A DNA stretch of 64,000 bases from Myxococcales bacterium (lineage in GTDB: Bacteria > Myxococcota_A > Polyangia > Polyangiales > Polyangiaceae). Location: NCBI GenBank assembly GCA_016720545.1, contig JADKKK010000002.1, forward strand, positions 248,001 to 312,000, given 5' to 3'. How positions within the stretch are numbered: position 1 is the first letter of the stretch; every line of letters begins with the position of its first letter. The translations under genes and the position numbers were made by a program. The notes under the pieces are model-generated. The model worked only from the letters and a program-made list of their open reading frames with translations. It was not told the DNA's origin and searched no databases. Positions 34,448 through 41,123 of the stretch are shown piece by piece.

Positions 34448-35356
34448 CTACGACAGGACGCGGAGGCTCTTGCCCACGAGGACCGCGTTGTGGCTGCCGA
34501 CGCGGTACCCCTCGAGGTCCAGCGTCACGTAGACGAAGCCGGCGCGCTTGCCGGCCGCCACGATGGCGTCGCGCTGCGCGAACGCGGCCGCGAGCTCGTC
34601 GGTCGCGACCTCGACGCGCGCGAACGCCCCGCCGGACTGGCCGTCGAGCTCCGGGAGCCCGTGCCACCGTACCCGCACCTGACGGAGGGAGAGCGCCTTC
34701 AGCGAGGCCTCGAAGCTCGCGATTTGCTCGAGGCGCTCGCGCGTGACGCGGGTGCCGTAAGGCAGGCGGCTCGACAGGCACGCGGCCGCCGGCTTGTCCC
34801 AGACGCGGAGGCCGAGGAGGGCCGCGATCCGGCGCACCTCGGACTTGCCGAGGCCGGCCTCCACCAGCGGGCTCTTCACGTTCGAGGCGCGCGCCGCGTC
34901 GAGGCCGGGCCGGTAGTCGCCGAGGTCGTCGGTGTTGGTGCCGTTCATGGTGCAGGCGAGGCCCCACTCGACCTGCTTCTTCGCCGCGACGCGATAGAGC
35001 TCGCTCTTGCAGTGGAAGCAGCGGTCGGCGCCGTTCTTCGCGTAGCCCTCCTCTTCGATCTCGTTCGAGGCGACGAGCTCGTGGCGGGCCCCGATTTCCC
35101 GGGCGAGGGCGATCGCCTCGTCGCGCTCGGAGGGGGCGAGGCTGGGGCTGACGGCGGTCATGCCGATGGCGCGCTCGCCGAGGAGGCGGTGCGCGAGCGC
35201 GAGCACGAGGGCGCTGTCGGTGCCGCCCGAGTAACAGACGAGCACCGACGGGACCTGCGCGAACGCCGCGCGTAGGCGCTCGAGGGCGGGGTCGCGCGGC
35301 AGGGGCTCGGCGGGCGCGGGCGTGGACGCGAGGGGGGAGGGCGAGGGCGAGGTCAC
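34448..35356 (-). CDS. larE: LarE-like ATP-dependent sulfur transferase
   Basis: LarE proteins donate sulfur to build the nickel-pincer cofactor of lactate racemase-type enzymes. The 302-residue chain has the PP-loop CYSGGTDSALVLALAHRLLG near residue 55, then CMNGTNTDDLGDYRPGL and KPAAACLSSRLPYGTRVT. It contains a CxxC (RCFHCKSELY) and the Cys of ACLSSR. A three-cysteine pattern of this kind has been linked to iron-sulfur LarE forms that recycle sulfur; by position the last Cys matches the sacrificial Cys of the single-cysteine type. No larA, larB or larC is nearby. GTG 35356 is chosen because the frame upstream runs through the imuA promoter region. It is divergent from imuA. Confidence 0.85.
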   Translation of the reverse strand: MTSPSPSPLASTPAPAEPLPRDPALERLRAAFAQVPSVLVCYSGGTDSALVLALAHRLLGERAIGMTAVSPSLAPSERDEAIALAREIGARHELVASNEIEEEGYAKNGADRCFHCKSELYRVAAKKQVEWGLACTMNGTNTDDLGDYRPGLDAARASNVKSPLVEAGLGKSEVRRIAALLGLRVWDKPAAACLSSRLPYGTRVTRERLEQIASFEASLKALSLRQVRVRWHGLPELDGQSGGAFARVEVATDELAAAFAQRDAIVAAGKRAGFVYVTLDLEGYRVGSHNAVLVGKSLRVLS

Positions 35357-35388
35357 GAGAGATTCTCTAGCAAAACTTCGGGCGGAAC

Positions 35389-35416
35389 TTGTAGTCGCGC
35401 AAGATACTGATAATAT
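35389..35416 (+). promoter_or_regulatory. imuA promoter
   Basis: TTGTAG (35389-35394) and TAATAT (35411-35416) are separated by 16 bp, in an AT-rich island unusual for this genome. The -10 lies inside the SOS box at 35407-35423, and the transcription start would fall at or beside ATG 35424. Confidence 0.6.
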
Positions 35417-35423
35417 GTTCAGC
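35407..35423. promoter_or_regulatory. LexA (SOS) box of imuA-imuB
   Basis: CTGATAATATGTTCAGC has half-sites CTGA and TCAG separated by 8 bp. It matches 15 of 17 positions of the Myxococcus xanthus LexA motif as I remember it (CTRHAMRYBYGTTCAGS). It overlaps the -10 and ends one base before ATG 35424, a position where repressor binding would block transcription. A matching site precedes dnaE2. Confidence 0.7.
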
Positions 35424-36284
35424 ATGAGGGTAAGACAAACGTCCGACACACGAACGCCTGCTTGCGTCGAGACCGAGACGAGGTGGGGCACCGGCGGCCC
35501 AATCCAAACGCCGCCGTCGCTGCTGCACGCGCTCTCGGCGCTGGGCGCGCTGGGCGCGCTGGGCGTGCACCAAGGCGCCGAGGCGCTCGCGCCGCGCGAT
35601 CAGATCCTCCTCCTCGACTGGCCGGAGCTCGAACGCGCGCTGCCGGACGGCGGGCTCCCGCGCGGCGTGGTCGAGCTCGCCGCGCCGCACGCGCATGGCG
35701 GCGGCACCACGCTCGCGCTCGCCACGTGCCGCGCGGCGCAACGCGATCCTCAGGCTCACTGCGCGTGGCTCGAGGCGGCCTCGGGACCTCGGCTCTATGC
35801 GCCCGAGGTGCGCGCCGCTGGGGTCGACCTCGCGCGGCTGCTCGTCGTGCGCGCGCCGCGTGAGGCCCTCTCGCGCGTGTGTGTGAAGGTCCTGGCGACG
35901 GGCGCCTTCCCCTTGGTGGTCGTCGCGCCTTCGCGCGCGCGCCGCGCCTCCGAGGCGGGTGAGCGTGAGGTGTCGCTCGACGAGCGCGCCGTTCGGCGCT
36001 TCTCGCTGGCCGCGGAGGAGTCGGCCGCGCGCGTGCTGCTCCTCACCGACACGTACGCCTCGCACGCCCCGTGGCCGGTGGCGCTGCGCCTCGAGCTCGA
36101 GCGGCTCCCCGAGGCCGTTCATGTGCGCGTCGCGCGCGATCGCCGAGGGCGTGTCGGCGCCGCACGTACGGTACCTCTGCGCACGCGACCCCACGCGCAG
36201 AGCCGCGTGGAGGCCGCACGCCGCGACACGAGCGCTCGCATCGTCACCTCGTCGCCCGCGCCGCGCGTGCGCGAGGCCGGCTAG
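35424..36284 (+). CDS. imuA: ImuA-like RecA-fold protein of the inducible mutasome
   Basis: A 286-residue accessory protein of SOS mutagenesis, distantly related to RecA and SulA. The block ALPDGGLPRGVVELAAPHAH, then GGGTTLALATCRAAQ, corresponds to the RecA core, but the Walker A lysine is missing (GGGTTLA). Later strands (CAWLEAASGPRLYAPEVRAA, then DLARLLVVRAP, then FPLVVVAPS) fit ImuA. The C-terminal 40 residues are Arg-rich and disordered. ATG 35424 directly follows the SOS box, consistent with a leaderless transcript; ATG 35415 lies inside the box. imuB follows 39 bp downstream. Confidence 0.78.
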   Translation: MRVRQTSDTRTPACVETETRWGTGGPIQTPPSLLHALSALGALGALGVHQGAEALAPRDQILLLDWPELERALPDGGLPRGVVELAAPHAHGGGTTLALATCRAAQRDPQAHCAWLEAASGPRLYAPEVRAAGVDLARLLVVRAPREALSRVCVKVLATGAFPLVVVAPSRARRASEAGEREVSLDERAVRRFSLAAEESAARVLLLTDTYASHAPWPVALRLELERLPEAVHVRVARDRRGRVGAARTVPLRTRPHAQSRVEAARRDTSARIVTSSPAPRVREAG

Positions 36285-36323
36285 GCAGGCGAGAGTGGAG
36301 AGGCGCGAACGAGGAGTTTGGGC

Positions 36324-37943
36324 GTGCGAGTGATCGCCATCGTTCTGCCCGACCTCGCGCTCGAGGTCGCGGCCCCCGTGACGGCTCCCGTGTCGGCGCG
36401 AGCGCCAGGCGCCGTCACGTCGCGCGCACCTCGGGGCGTCGTGCTCGCCTCGCGGAAGGGCATGCTCGAGTCCGAGATCACGGGGAACGTGCGCCTCCAC
36501 GCGGTCTGCGAGAGCGCGCGCGCCGTGGGCATCTCGCCCGGCCAGACGCTCGCGGCGGCCCGCGCTACAGCGTCCGATCTGGTCGTGCGTGTGGTCCCCG
36601 CGGAGGCCCTCCACGCGGCGCTCGAGCGGATCGCCGAGGCGGCCTTGGCCTTCGGCGCGACCGCCTCGTTCGCGCGCGGTGAGGCCGGCGAGGACACGGT
36701 CTGGGTCGACGTCACCGGGTGCGCGCACCTCTTCATCGACGCGGGCGAGGAGCGCGCGGGCGAACACGCGCGGGCACCCGAGGAGCTCGCCCGAGGGCTG
36801 GAGGGCGAGGGGAGGCTGCTCGCGAGGCTCGAGGCGCGGGTGCGTGAGCTTGGGCACACATGCAGGCTCGCGCTCGCCGGCGGCCCTCGCGTCGCGCGGG
36901 CGGTCGCCAGCCACGGCGAGCCCGGGCGCGTGGTGCCGCCAGGCCCCGGCCGCGATCGCGAGGCGCTGCTCGCGCTGCCGCTCGAGGCGCTGCCGCTCGA
37001 GCCGGCGCAGCGCACCACGCTCCGGCGCCTCGGCGTCCACGACGTGGGCGCGCTCGCGAGGCTGCCACGCGCCGCGCTCGGGGCCCGCCTGGGCGCGCGC
37101 GCGGGCGAGATCATGCAGCTGCTCGAGGGCGACGACCGCGCGCCGCTCTCCCCTCACGTGCCTCGGCGAGCCCCCTCCGAGACCCTCGAGCTCGAGCATG
37201 GCACCGACTCGCTCGAGGCGCTCTCGTTCGTCGTGAAGACCCTCGCGTCGCGGCTCGCCCTGCGCCTCGCGGGGCGTGGCGTGGGGGTGGTCAAGCTCAC
37301 TCTGGAGCTCGCGCTCGACGCTCGGCTCGCGGGCGGCGACGCCGTGCCCCAGAGAAAGCGCTGCGTCCTCACGCTGCCTACGCCCATCTCACACCCACGA
37401 GAGCTCTTCGTCGTGCTGCGCGCGCGCCTCGAGCGCACCCTCTTGCCCGCGCCGGTCCTCGCCCTCACTCTCCGTGCCGACGAGTGCCGCGCGCGCGTCC
37501 ATGTGCCGCGGTCGCTCTTCGAGCCAGAGAGCCAGGGCAGCCGCGCGCTGCCGCTCCTCGTCGCGGAGCTCTCCGCGGAGCTCGGCGACGGCGCCGTGGG
37601 GAGGCTCACGCTCGGCGACAGCTTTTGCCCCGACGAGCGCTCCGTGCTCGCGCCTTTCTTCGGGGACACGCCGAGCTGCGACGAGCCCGTACCGTCGCCG
37701 GAGGCCTCCCCCGAGCCCTCGCTGCTCCTGCCCGAGCCTCTCCCGGTCGAGCGTCGGCTCGTCAGCGCGTTTCGGTTCGTGGCGCGGCACGAGTCGCTCG
37801 GGTGGTGGCGCGCGCCGTCGGTCACGGCGCTCGTTACGCCGAGCGCGAGCGACCGCGTCGCGGCCATGGTCGAGGGGCGCGCGGCGCTCGTCGAGCTCGA
37901 CAAGGTCGACGGCGGCGCGAAGATCCTGGGGTGGCTCGACTGA
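36324..37943 (+). CDS. imuB: ImuB, Y-family polymerase-like mutasome hub protein
   Basis: A 539-residue Y-family-like protein that bridges ImuA, DnaE2 and the sliding clamp during SOS translesion synthesis. The N terminus reads RVIAIVLPDLALEVA, where active Y polymerases have an Asp-containing motif. The second acidic motif is replaced by DTVWVDVTGCAHLF, so catalytic acidic residues are lacking, as in other ImuB proteins. The helix-hairpin-helix region RRLGVHDVGALARLPRAALG is present near residue 235, and the little-finger region follows. GTG 36324 has GAGGAG seven bases before it, better than TTG 36318. Co-transcribed with imuA under the LexA box. Confidence 0.88.
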   Translation: MRVIAIVLPDLALEVAAPVTAPVSARAPGAVTSRAPRGVVLASRKGMLESEITGNVRLHAVCESARAVGISPGQTLAAARATASDLVVRVVPAEALHAALERIAEAALAFGATASFARGEAGEDTVWVDVTGCAHLFIDAGEERAGEHARAPEELARGLEGEGRLLARLEARVRELGHTCRLALAGGPRVARAVASHGEPGRVVPPGPGRDREALLALPLEALPLEPAQRTTLRRLGVHDVGALARLPRAALGARLGARAGEIMQLLEGDDRAPLSPHVPRRAPSETLELEHGTDSLEALSFVVKTLASRLALRLAGRGVGVVKLTLELALDARLAGGDAVPQRKRCVLTLPTPISHPRELFVVLRARLERTLLPAPVLALTLRADECRARVHVPRSLFEPESQGSRALPLLVAELSAELGDGAVGRLTLGDSFCPDERSVLAPFFGDTPSCDEPVPSPEASPEPSLLLPEPLPVERRLVSAFRFVARHESLGWWRAPSVTALVTPSASDRVAAMVEGRAALVELDKVDGGAKILGWLD

Positions 37944-38109
37944 AGCGCCCCCCCCGTAAATTTCGCTGCGGGCCAACTTTTTGCGAGCGATTTGTTTCTC
38001 GCCCGAAATGTGACGCAACGTGTGGCGTTGTGCTTGCGGAGTGCACAGTGTGTGGAATACACGCACGTCCGCGGGCGACGTCGCCCACCTCGAAACAAGG
38101 ACCCAGGCC

Positions 38110-38467
38110 ATGACTCCCCAGCTCGCTCAGCTCGCTCAGCTCTCGAAGCTCTCCGAGGCCTCCAAGGCGCACCAGACGTGCCAGCCGCTCGACCGCAAGG
38201 TCCTCGCCGCCCACGTCCTCGTCGCCCTCGCGCGCGCCCAGCGCGCCCGGCCGAGCGCTCACGCTGCGCGACGTGGCCGCCGAGCTCGAGGTGCGCAAAG
38301 GCGACGTCCGCGCCGTGGTGGCGAGCCTGCACGAGGAGGGCTACGTCGACGCGCTGCGCATGCAGCTCACCCTCCCCGGGCTCGCCCTGGCGTCCGCCCT
38401 CCGTCGCGCTGGCCTCCGGTCTCTCCGCGCGATCTCCGCCGCCGCGTCCTCCGTCGTCGCGGCGTAG
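38110..38467 (+). pseudogene. Small winged-HTH protein gene with a +1 frame break
   Basis: From ATG 38110 (AGGA nine bases upstream) the frame reads MTPQLAQLAQLSKLSEASKA, then HQTCQPLDRKVLAAHVLVAL, a coherent helical start, then turns into Arg-rich nonsense after about 38250. In the next frame, ALTLRDVAAELEVRKGDVRA, VVASLHEEGYVDALRMQLTL and PGLALASALRR continue as an obvious helix-turn-helix to the stop at 38467. One extra base between about 38235 and 38262 accounts for this. Repaired, it would be a protein of about 118 residues, probably a DNA-binding regulator. Real frameshift or sequencing error cannot be told apart here. Confidence 0.6.
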
Positions 38468-38491
38468 CCTCGCTTCCGGCGCGACGAGCGC

Positions 38492-39595
38492 TTACGAGGA
38501 GCGTCTGCGCCGCCTGGCGAGGCCCCGCACCACCATCGCGGTCGCGACCGCCGCGGCCGCGAACGAGATGCCCGCGCCGCCGCCCTGGCCCGCGGTGTCG
38601 CACGAGCACCCGGACACCTGCGCCGCCTTCGCACCGGCGTCGGCGCCCCCGTCTCCGGAGGTGCCGCCGCCGCACGCGAGCACGGTGACCTCCGCCGTCG
38701 CCGCGGGCGGCGTGAGCGACGCGCCGAGCACGCGCGCCGTGATCTCCGCCTTCACGCTGCGCTCGTTCGTAGGACACGGCACATACACGTCGGCCTCGAA
38801 GGTGCCGTCGGGGTTCGCGTTGCCGTACTTCAACGGCGCCGTGTCTTCGCCGTCGAGCGCGGCCTTGAGCCCCACCATCTTGATGTACGGCAGCAGCTCG
38901 GGCGACGGCTTGAAGCGAACCTTGACGACCGAGACCTCTTTCTTGACGGTGCACGCCCCGCCGTCCGCGGGGTTCGGCACGTCGCGCGTCTCCACGCTCT
39001 TGCCGAGGACCTCGAGCTCGCCGACGACCTTCGGCAGAGCAGCGGCCGGACCCGTCTTCACCTCGACCTCGGCGCGCGGCATCGGCGAGCTGCCCGTCGC
39101 GCACTCCTTGTCGTAGCGAATCTTGTAAGTCCGGTTCGGGCGGAGCCCCTCGGCCGGCTTGACGACCTTGTACGCCGGGTCGATGGGATCGTCGTCGAAG
39201 TTGGCGAGCAGGGGCTCGCCGGCCTCGTCGAGGATCTGCGCGAACGGCGTGAACTGCCCGGGCATGGGCGGCTCGCCCGTGTCCGGGCCGGCGTCCACGA
39301 GCTGGGGCACGAACTTGCCCACGAGCGCACGGTACCCGATGCCCGGCGCGTTCGCGGGGATGGTGGAGCCCGCCCCGAGGATCTCTCCGGGCACGCACTC
39401 GGGCTTCGGGCAGTCGCCCGCGTGCGCGACGCCCGCCGTGCCGAACACGAGCAGCGCCGCCACTGCCGCGAGGCGGAGCGCGCGTGCGTGGGATCGGGAG
39501 GTCGGCAGCGGGCGGGAGGTTGGGAGGCCGCGAGCGCGAAGGCCGAGGGAGGTCGGGAGCAGCGAGGGATGCCTGGACGCCATGCGCGCAAGCAT
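38492..39595 (-). CDS. Surface protein with MYXO-CTERM-type sorting signal
   Basis: A 367-residue secreted protein. A long Arg/Ser-rich start leads into a signal peptide (AAVAALLVFGTAGVAHA, cleaved before GDCPKPEC). The body looks like Ig/fibronectin-like beta modules (YKIRYDKECATGSSPMPRAE, KVRFKPSPELLPYIKMVGLK, EITARVLGASLTPPAATAEV). The C terminus has the MYXO-CTERM layout: a Gly/Ala linker, GCSC, a hydrophobic helix (ISFAAAAVATAMVVRGLA) and a tail of five arginines. Such proteins are processed and anchored at the cell surface in myxobacteria. ATG 39595 is used; ATG 39583 is an alternative. Function of the body is unknown. Confidence 0.8.
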   Translation of the reverse strand: MLARMASRHPSLLPTSLGLRARGLPTSRPLPTSRSHARALRLAAVAALLVFGTAGVAHAGDCPKPECVPGEILGAGSTIPANAPGIGYRALVGKFVPQLVDAGPDTGEPPMPGQFTPFAQILDEAGEPLLANFDDDPIDPAYKVVKPAEGLRPNRTYKIRYDKECATGSSPMPRAEVEVKTGPAAALPKVVGELEVLGKSVETRDVPNPADGGACTVKKEVSVVKVRFKPSPELLPYIKMVGLKAALDGEDTAPLKYGNANPDGTFEADVYVPCPTNERSVKAEITARVLGASLTPPAATAEVTVLACGGGTSGDGGADAGAKAAQVSGCSCDTAGQGGGAGISFAAAAVATAMVVRGLARRRRRSS

Positions 39596-39649
39596 CGCAC
39601 GTTTCTCACGAGTGGCGAAGCCGTGACGCCCCGCTCACTCCGCGCTGGC

Positions 39650-40792
39650 TCACTCGGTCGCGCTGTCCGCGCGCAGGTCCATGCAGCACCGGAAGCCCGT
39701 GGAGTAGTCGTGGTAGCTGCGCGCGTGGGCGGTCGTCCGGTAGTGGCAGCCCTCGCCGTTCAGCTGCACGTCGAGGTAGTAGCCGCCGGCGAACATGCCG
39801 TGCCCGTTCGGCAGCTCGTCGGCGACCCACTCGTGGGCGTTCCCGACGAGGTCGTACACCTCGAGCTCGTTCTTGCAGAGAGCGCGCGCGCCCGTGAGCG
39901 CGAACGTGCCTTCGACCTCGCCGAGGCGTGGGTCGTTCAAGCGGGTCCACACGGCCGGGTCGACGCCGGGCGCGGGCCCCGGCGGGTGGCGCCGCCGTCC
40001 ACCGGACGCCTGTCCGGGCCGATGTGGCGACGTGGGCTTCGGTGACCGAGGCTTCTTGCCGGGCTTGCCGGGCTTGCCGGTCGTCGGCTTGCCAGCCTTC
40101 GTCGATCGCGTGGGCGAGCCCTTCGCGCCCTTCGGTGGGCGCGTGCCCGCGCGCGCGGGCGGTCCATGCGCGAGCAGGGCGCCTGGGAACACGACCCCCA
40201 CGGCGCTGCGCCCGTCGTCGTTGCACGCGCCGACCGCGCGCCGCGCCGCGTACGGGTAGGCGAGCCGCCCCGCGCCCTCGCAGGCCCGCGCCCACTCGCG
40301 CTCGTGGCACAATCGCTTGCCCGAGGCCGCGCAGGCGTCCGCGGCCTGCAAGGCGCTGATGTAGGTCTGCGGGAGCACGCCCGGGCGTGAGCGGGCGCGT
40401 ATGTCCTCGCCGTCGGCGGGAGTGTGGTTGTGGGGGTGGTCGCGCAGCGAGCCGTCTTGCGCGACGACCACCAGCGACGCCTCCCAACGGTCGATGCACA
40501 CGTCGGCGTCCAGGGCGGCCATCCCCTCCGGACACGCCCCTTGCGATGCGCGCCGCGGGCCGGCGGTCGCGTCCGCGTCGACGCTCGCTGCGTCCGGGGC
40601 TGGGCCGCAGTTCGCCTCGGTGTCGGCGTCCGCGTCCGCGTCCGCGTCTGCGTCCTCCGCGTTGGCGTCGCGGGCGTCCGCCGACGCGTCCAGCGGCCGC
40701 TCAGGCGCGCGGGCGGGGGCGCACCCGCCAGCCAGCGCCAGGCCAAGGCTCCCGAGCCCCGCCGCGACCACGAGCAGCGTGCGGAGGTTCAC
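39650..40792 (-). CDS. Formylglycine-generating-enzyme (SUMF1)-like lipoprotein
   Basis: A 380-residue predicted lipoprotein (lipobox LAGGC) with an Asp-Ala repeat linker (DADADADADAD) and a SUMF1/FGE-like domain. Typical blocks are CPEGMAALDADVCIDRWEAS, SGKRLCHEREWARACEG, VYDLVGNAHEWVADE and HDYSTGFRCCMD. A Lys/Pro/Gly-rich insert (about residues 215-270) interrupts the domain. Many such lipoproteins in myxobacteria lack sulfatase-maturing activity and act as extracellular binding modules, so enzyme activity is doubtful. GTG 40792 overlaps the stop of a possible 70-codon gene (GTGA). Confidence 0.83.
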   Translation of the reverse strand: MNLRTLLVVAAGLGSLGLALAGGCAPARAPERPLDASADARDANAEDADADADADADTEANCGPAPDAASVDADATAGPRRASQGACPEGMAALDADVCIDRWEASLVVVAQDGSLRDHPHNHTPADGEDIRARSRPGVLPQTYISALQAADACAASGKRLCHEREWARACEGAGRLAYPYAARRAVGACNDDGRSAVGVVFPGALLAHGPPARAGTRPPKGAKGSPTRSTKAGKPTTGKPGKPGKKPRSPKPTSPHRPGQASGGRRRHPPGPAPGVDPAVWTRLNDPRLGEVEGTFALTGARALCKNELEVYDLVGNAHEWVADELPNGHGMFAGGYYLDVQLNGEGCHYRTTAHARSYHDYSTGFRCCMDLRADSATE

Positions 40793-41001
40793 GGGGCGAA
40801 CGTGGAAGTCCGGGTGGTTCCGATCGGCATGCGACGCATGGTTCCCCTTTCACTGCGCCGCGGCAAGCTGCGCGCGAGGTCTTCACGCGAGCCGTGAGCG
40901 CGAGGCCAAGCGAGGCCGAGCCGTCGCTCGAGGTCGTCGACGAAGCGCTTCGCCTCGCCGAGCCCGCACCTCGTGGCCGGGTGGGACCCCCTGATCGTCA
41001 T
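40789..41001 (-). CDS. Possible 70-residue protein coupled to the SUMF1-like gene
   Basis: ATG 41001 to TGA 40789-40791. The sequence begins MTIRGSHPATRCGLGEAKRF followed by VDDLERRLGLA. The GLGEAKRFVDDLE helix faintly recalls the ribosomal L7/L12 C-terminal motif, and the stop overlaps the next GTG start in GTGA, as real coupled genes do here. Against it: no ribosome-binding site and an Arg-rich end. Without it the gap 40793-41123 holds nothing I can name. Confidence 0.28.
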   Translation of the reverse strand: MTIRGSHPATRCGLGEAKRFVDDLERRLGLAWPRAHGSREDLARSLPRRSERGTMRRMPIGTTRTSTFAP

Positions 41002-41123
41002 CAGCTCGTCGCCCGCGCGCCCGCGCGCAGGGGCTCGGTCACCCCTGCCGGCGCGCCGGGCGCGTCGGTACCGTCGACGCCGCCCGTGTGCACGGACGGC
41101 GCGGCGGCGCTCCCGTGTAGAGG

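Noticed and set aside
35415..35417. ATG 35415 as the imuA start
   Set aside because: It lies within the LexA box and overlaps the -10, upstream of the likely transcription start.
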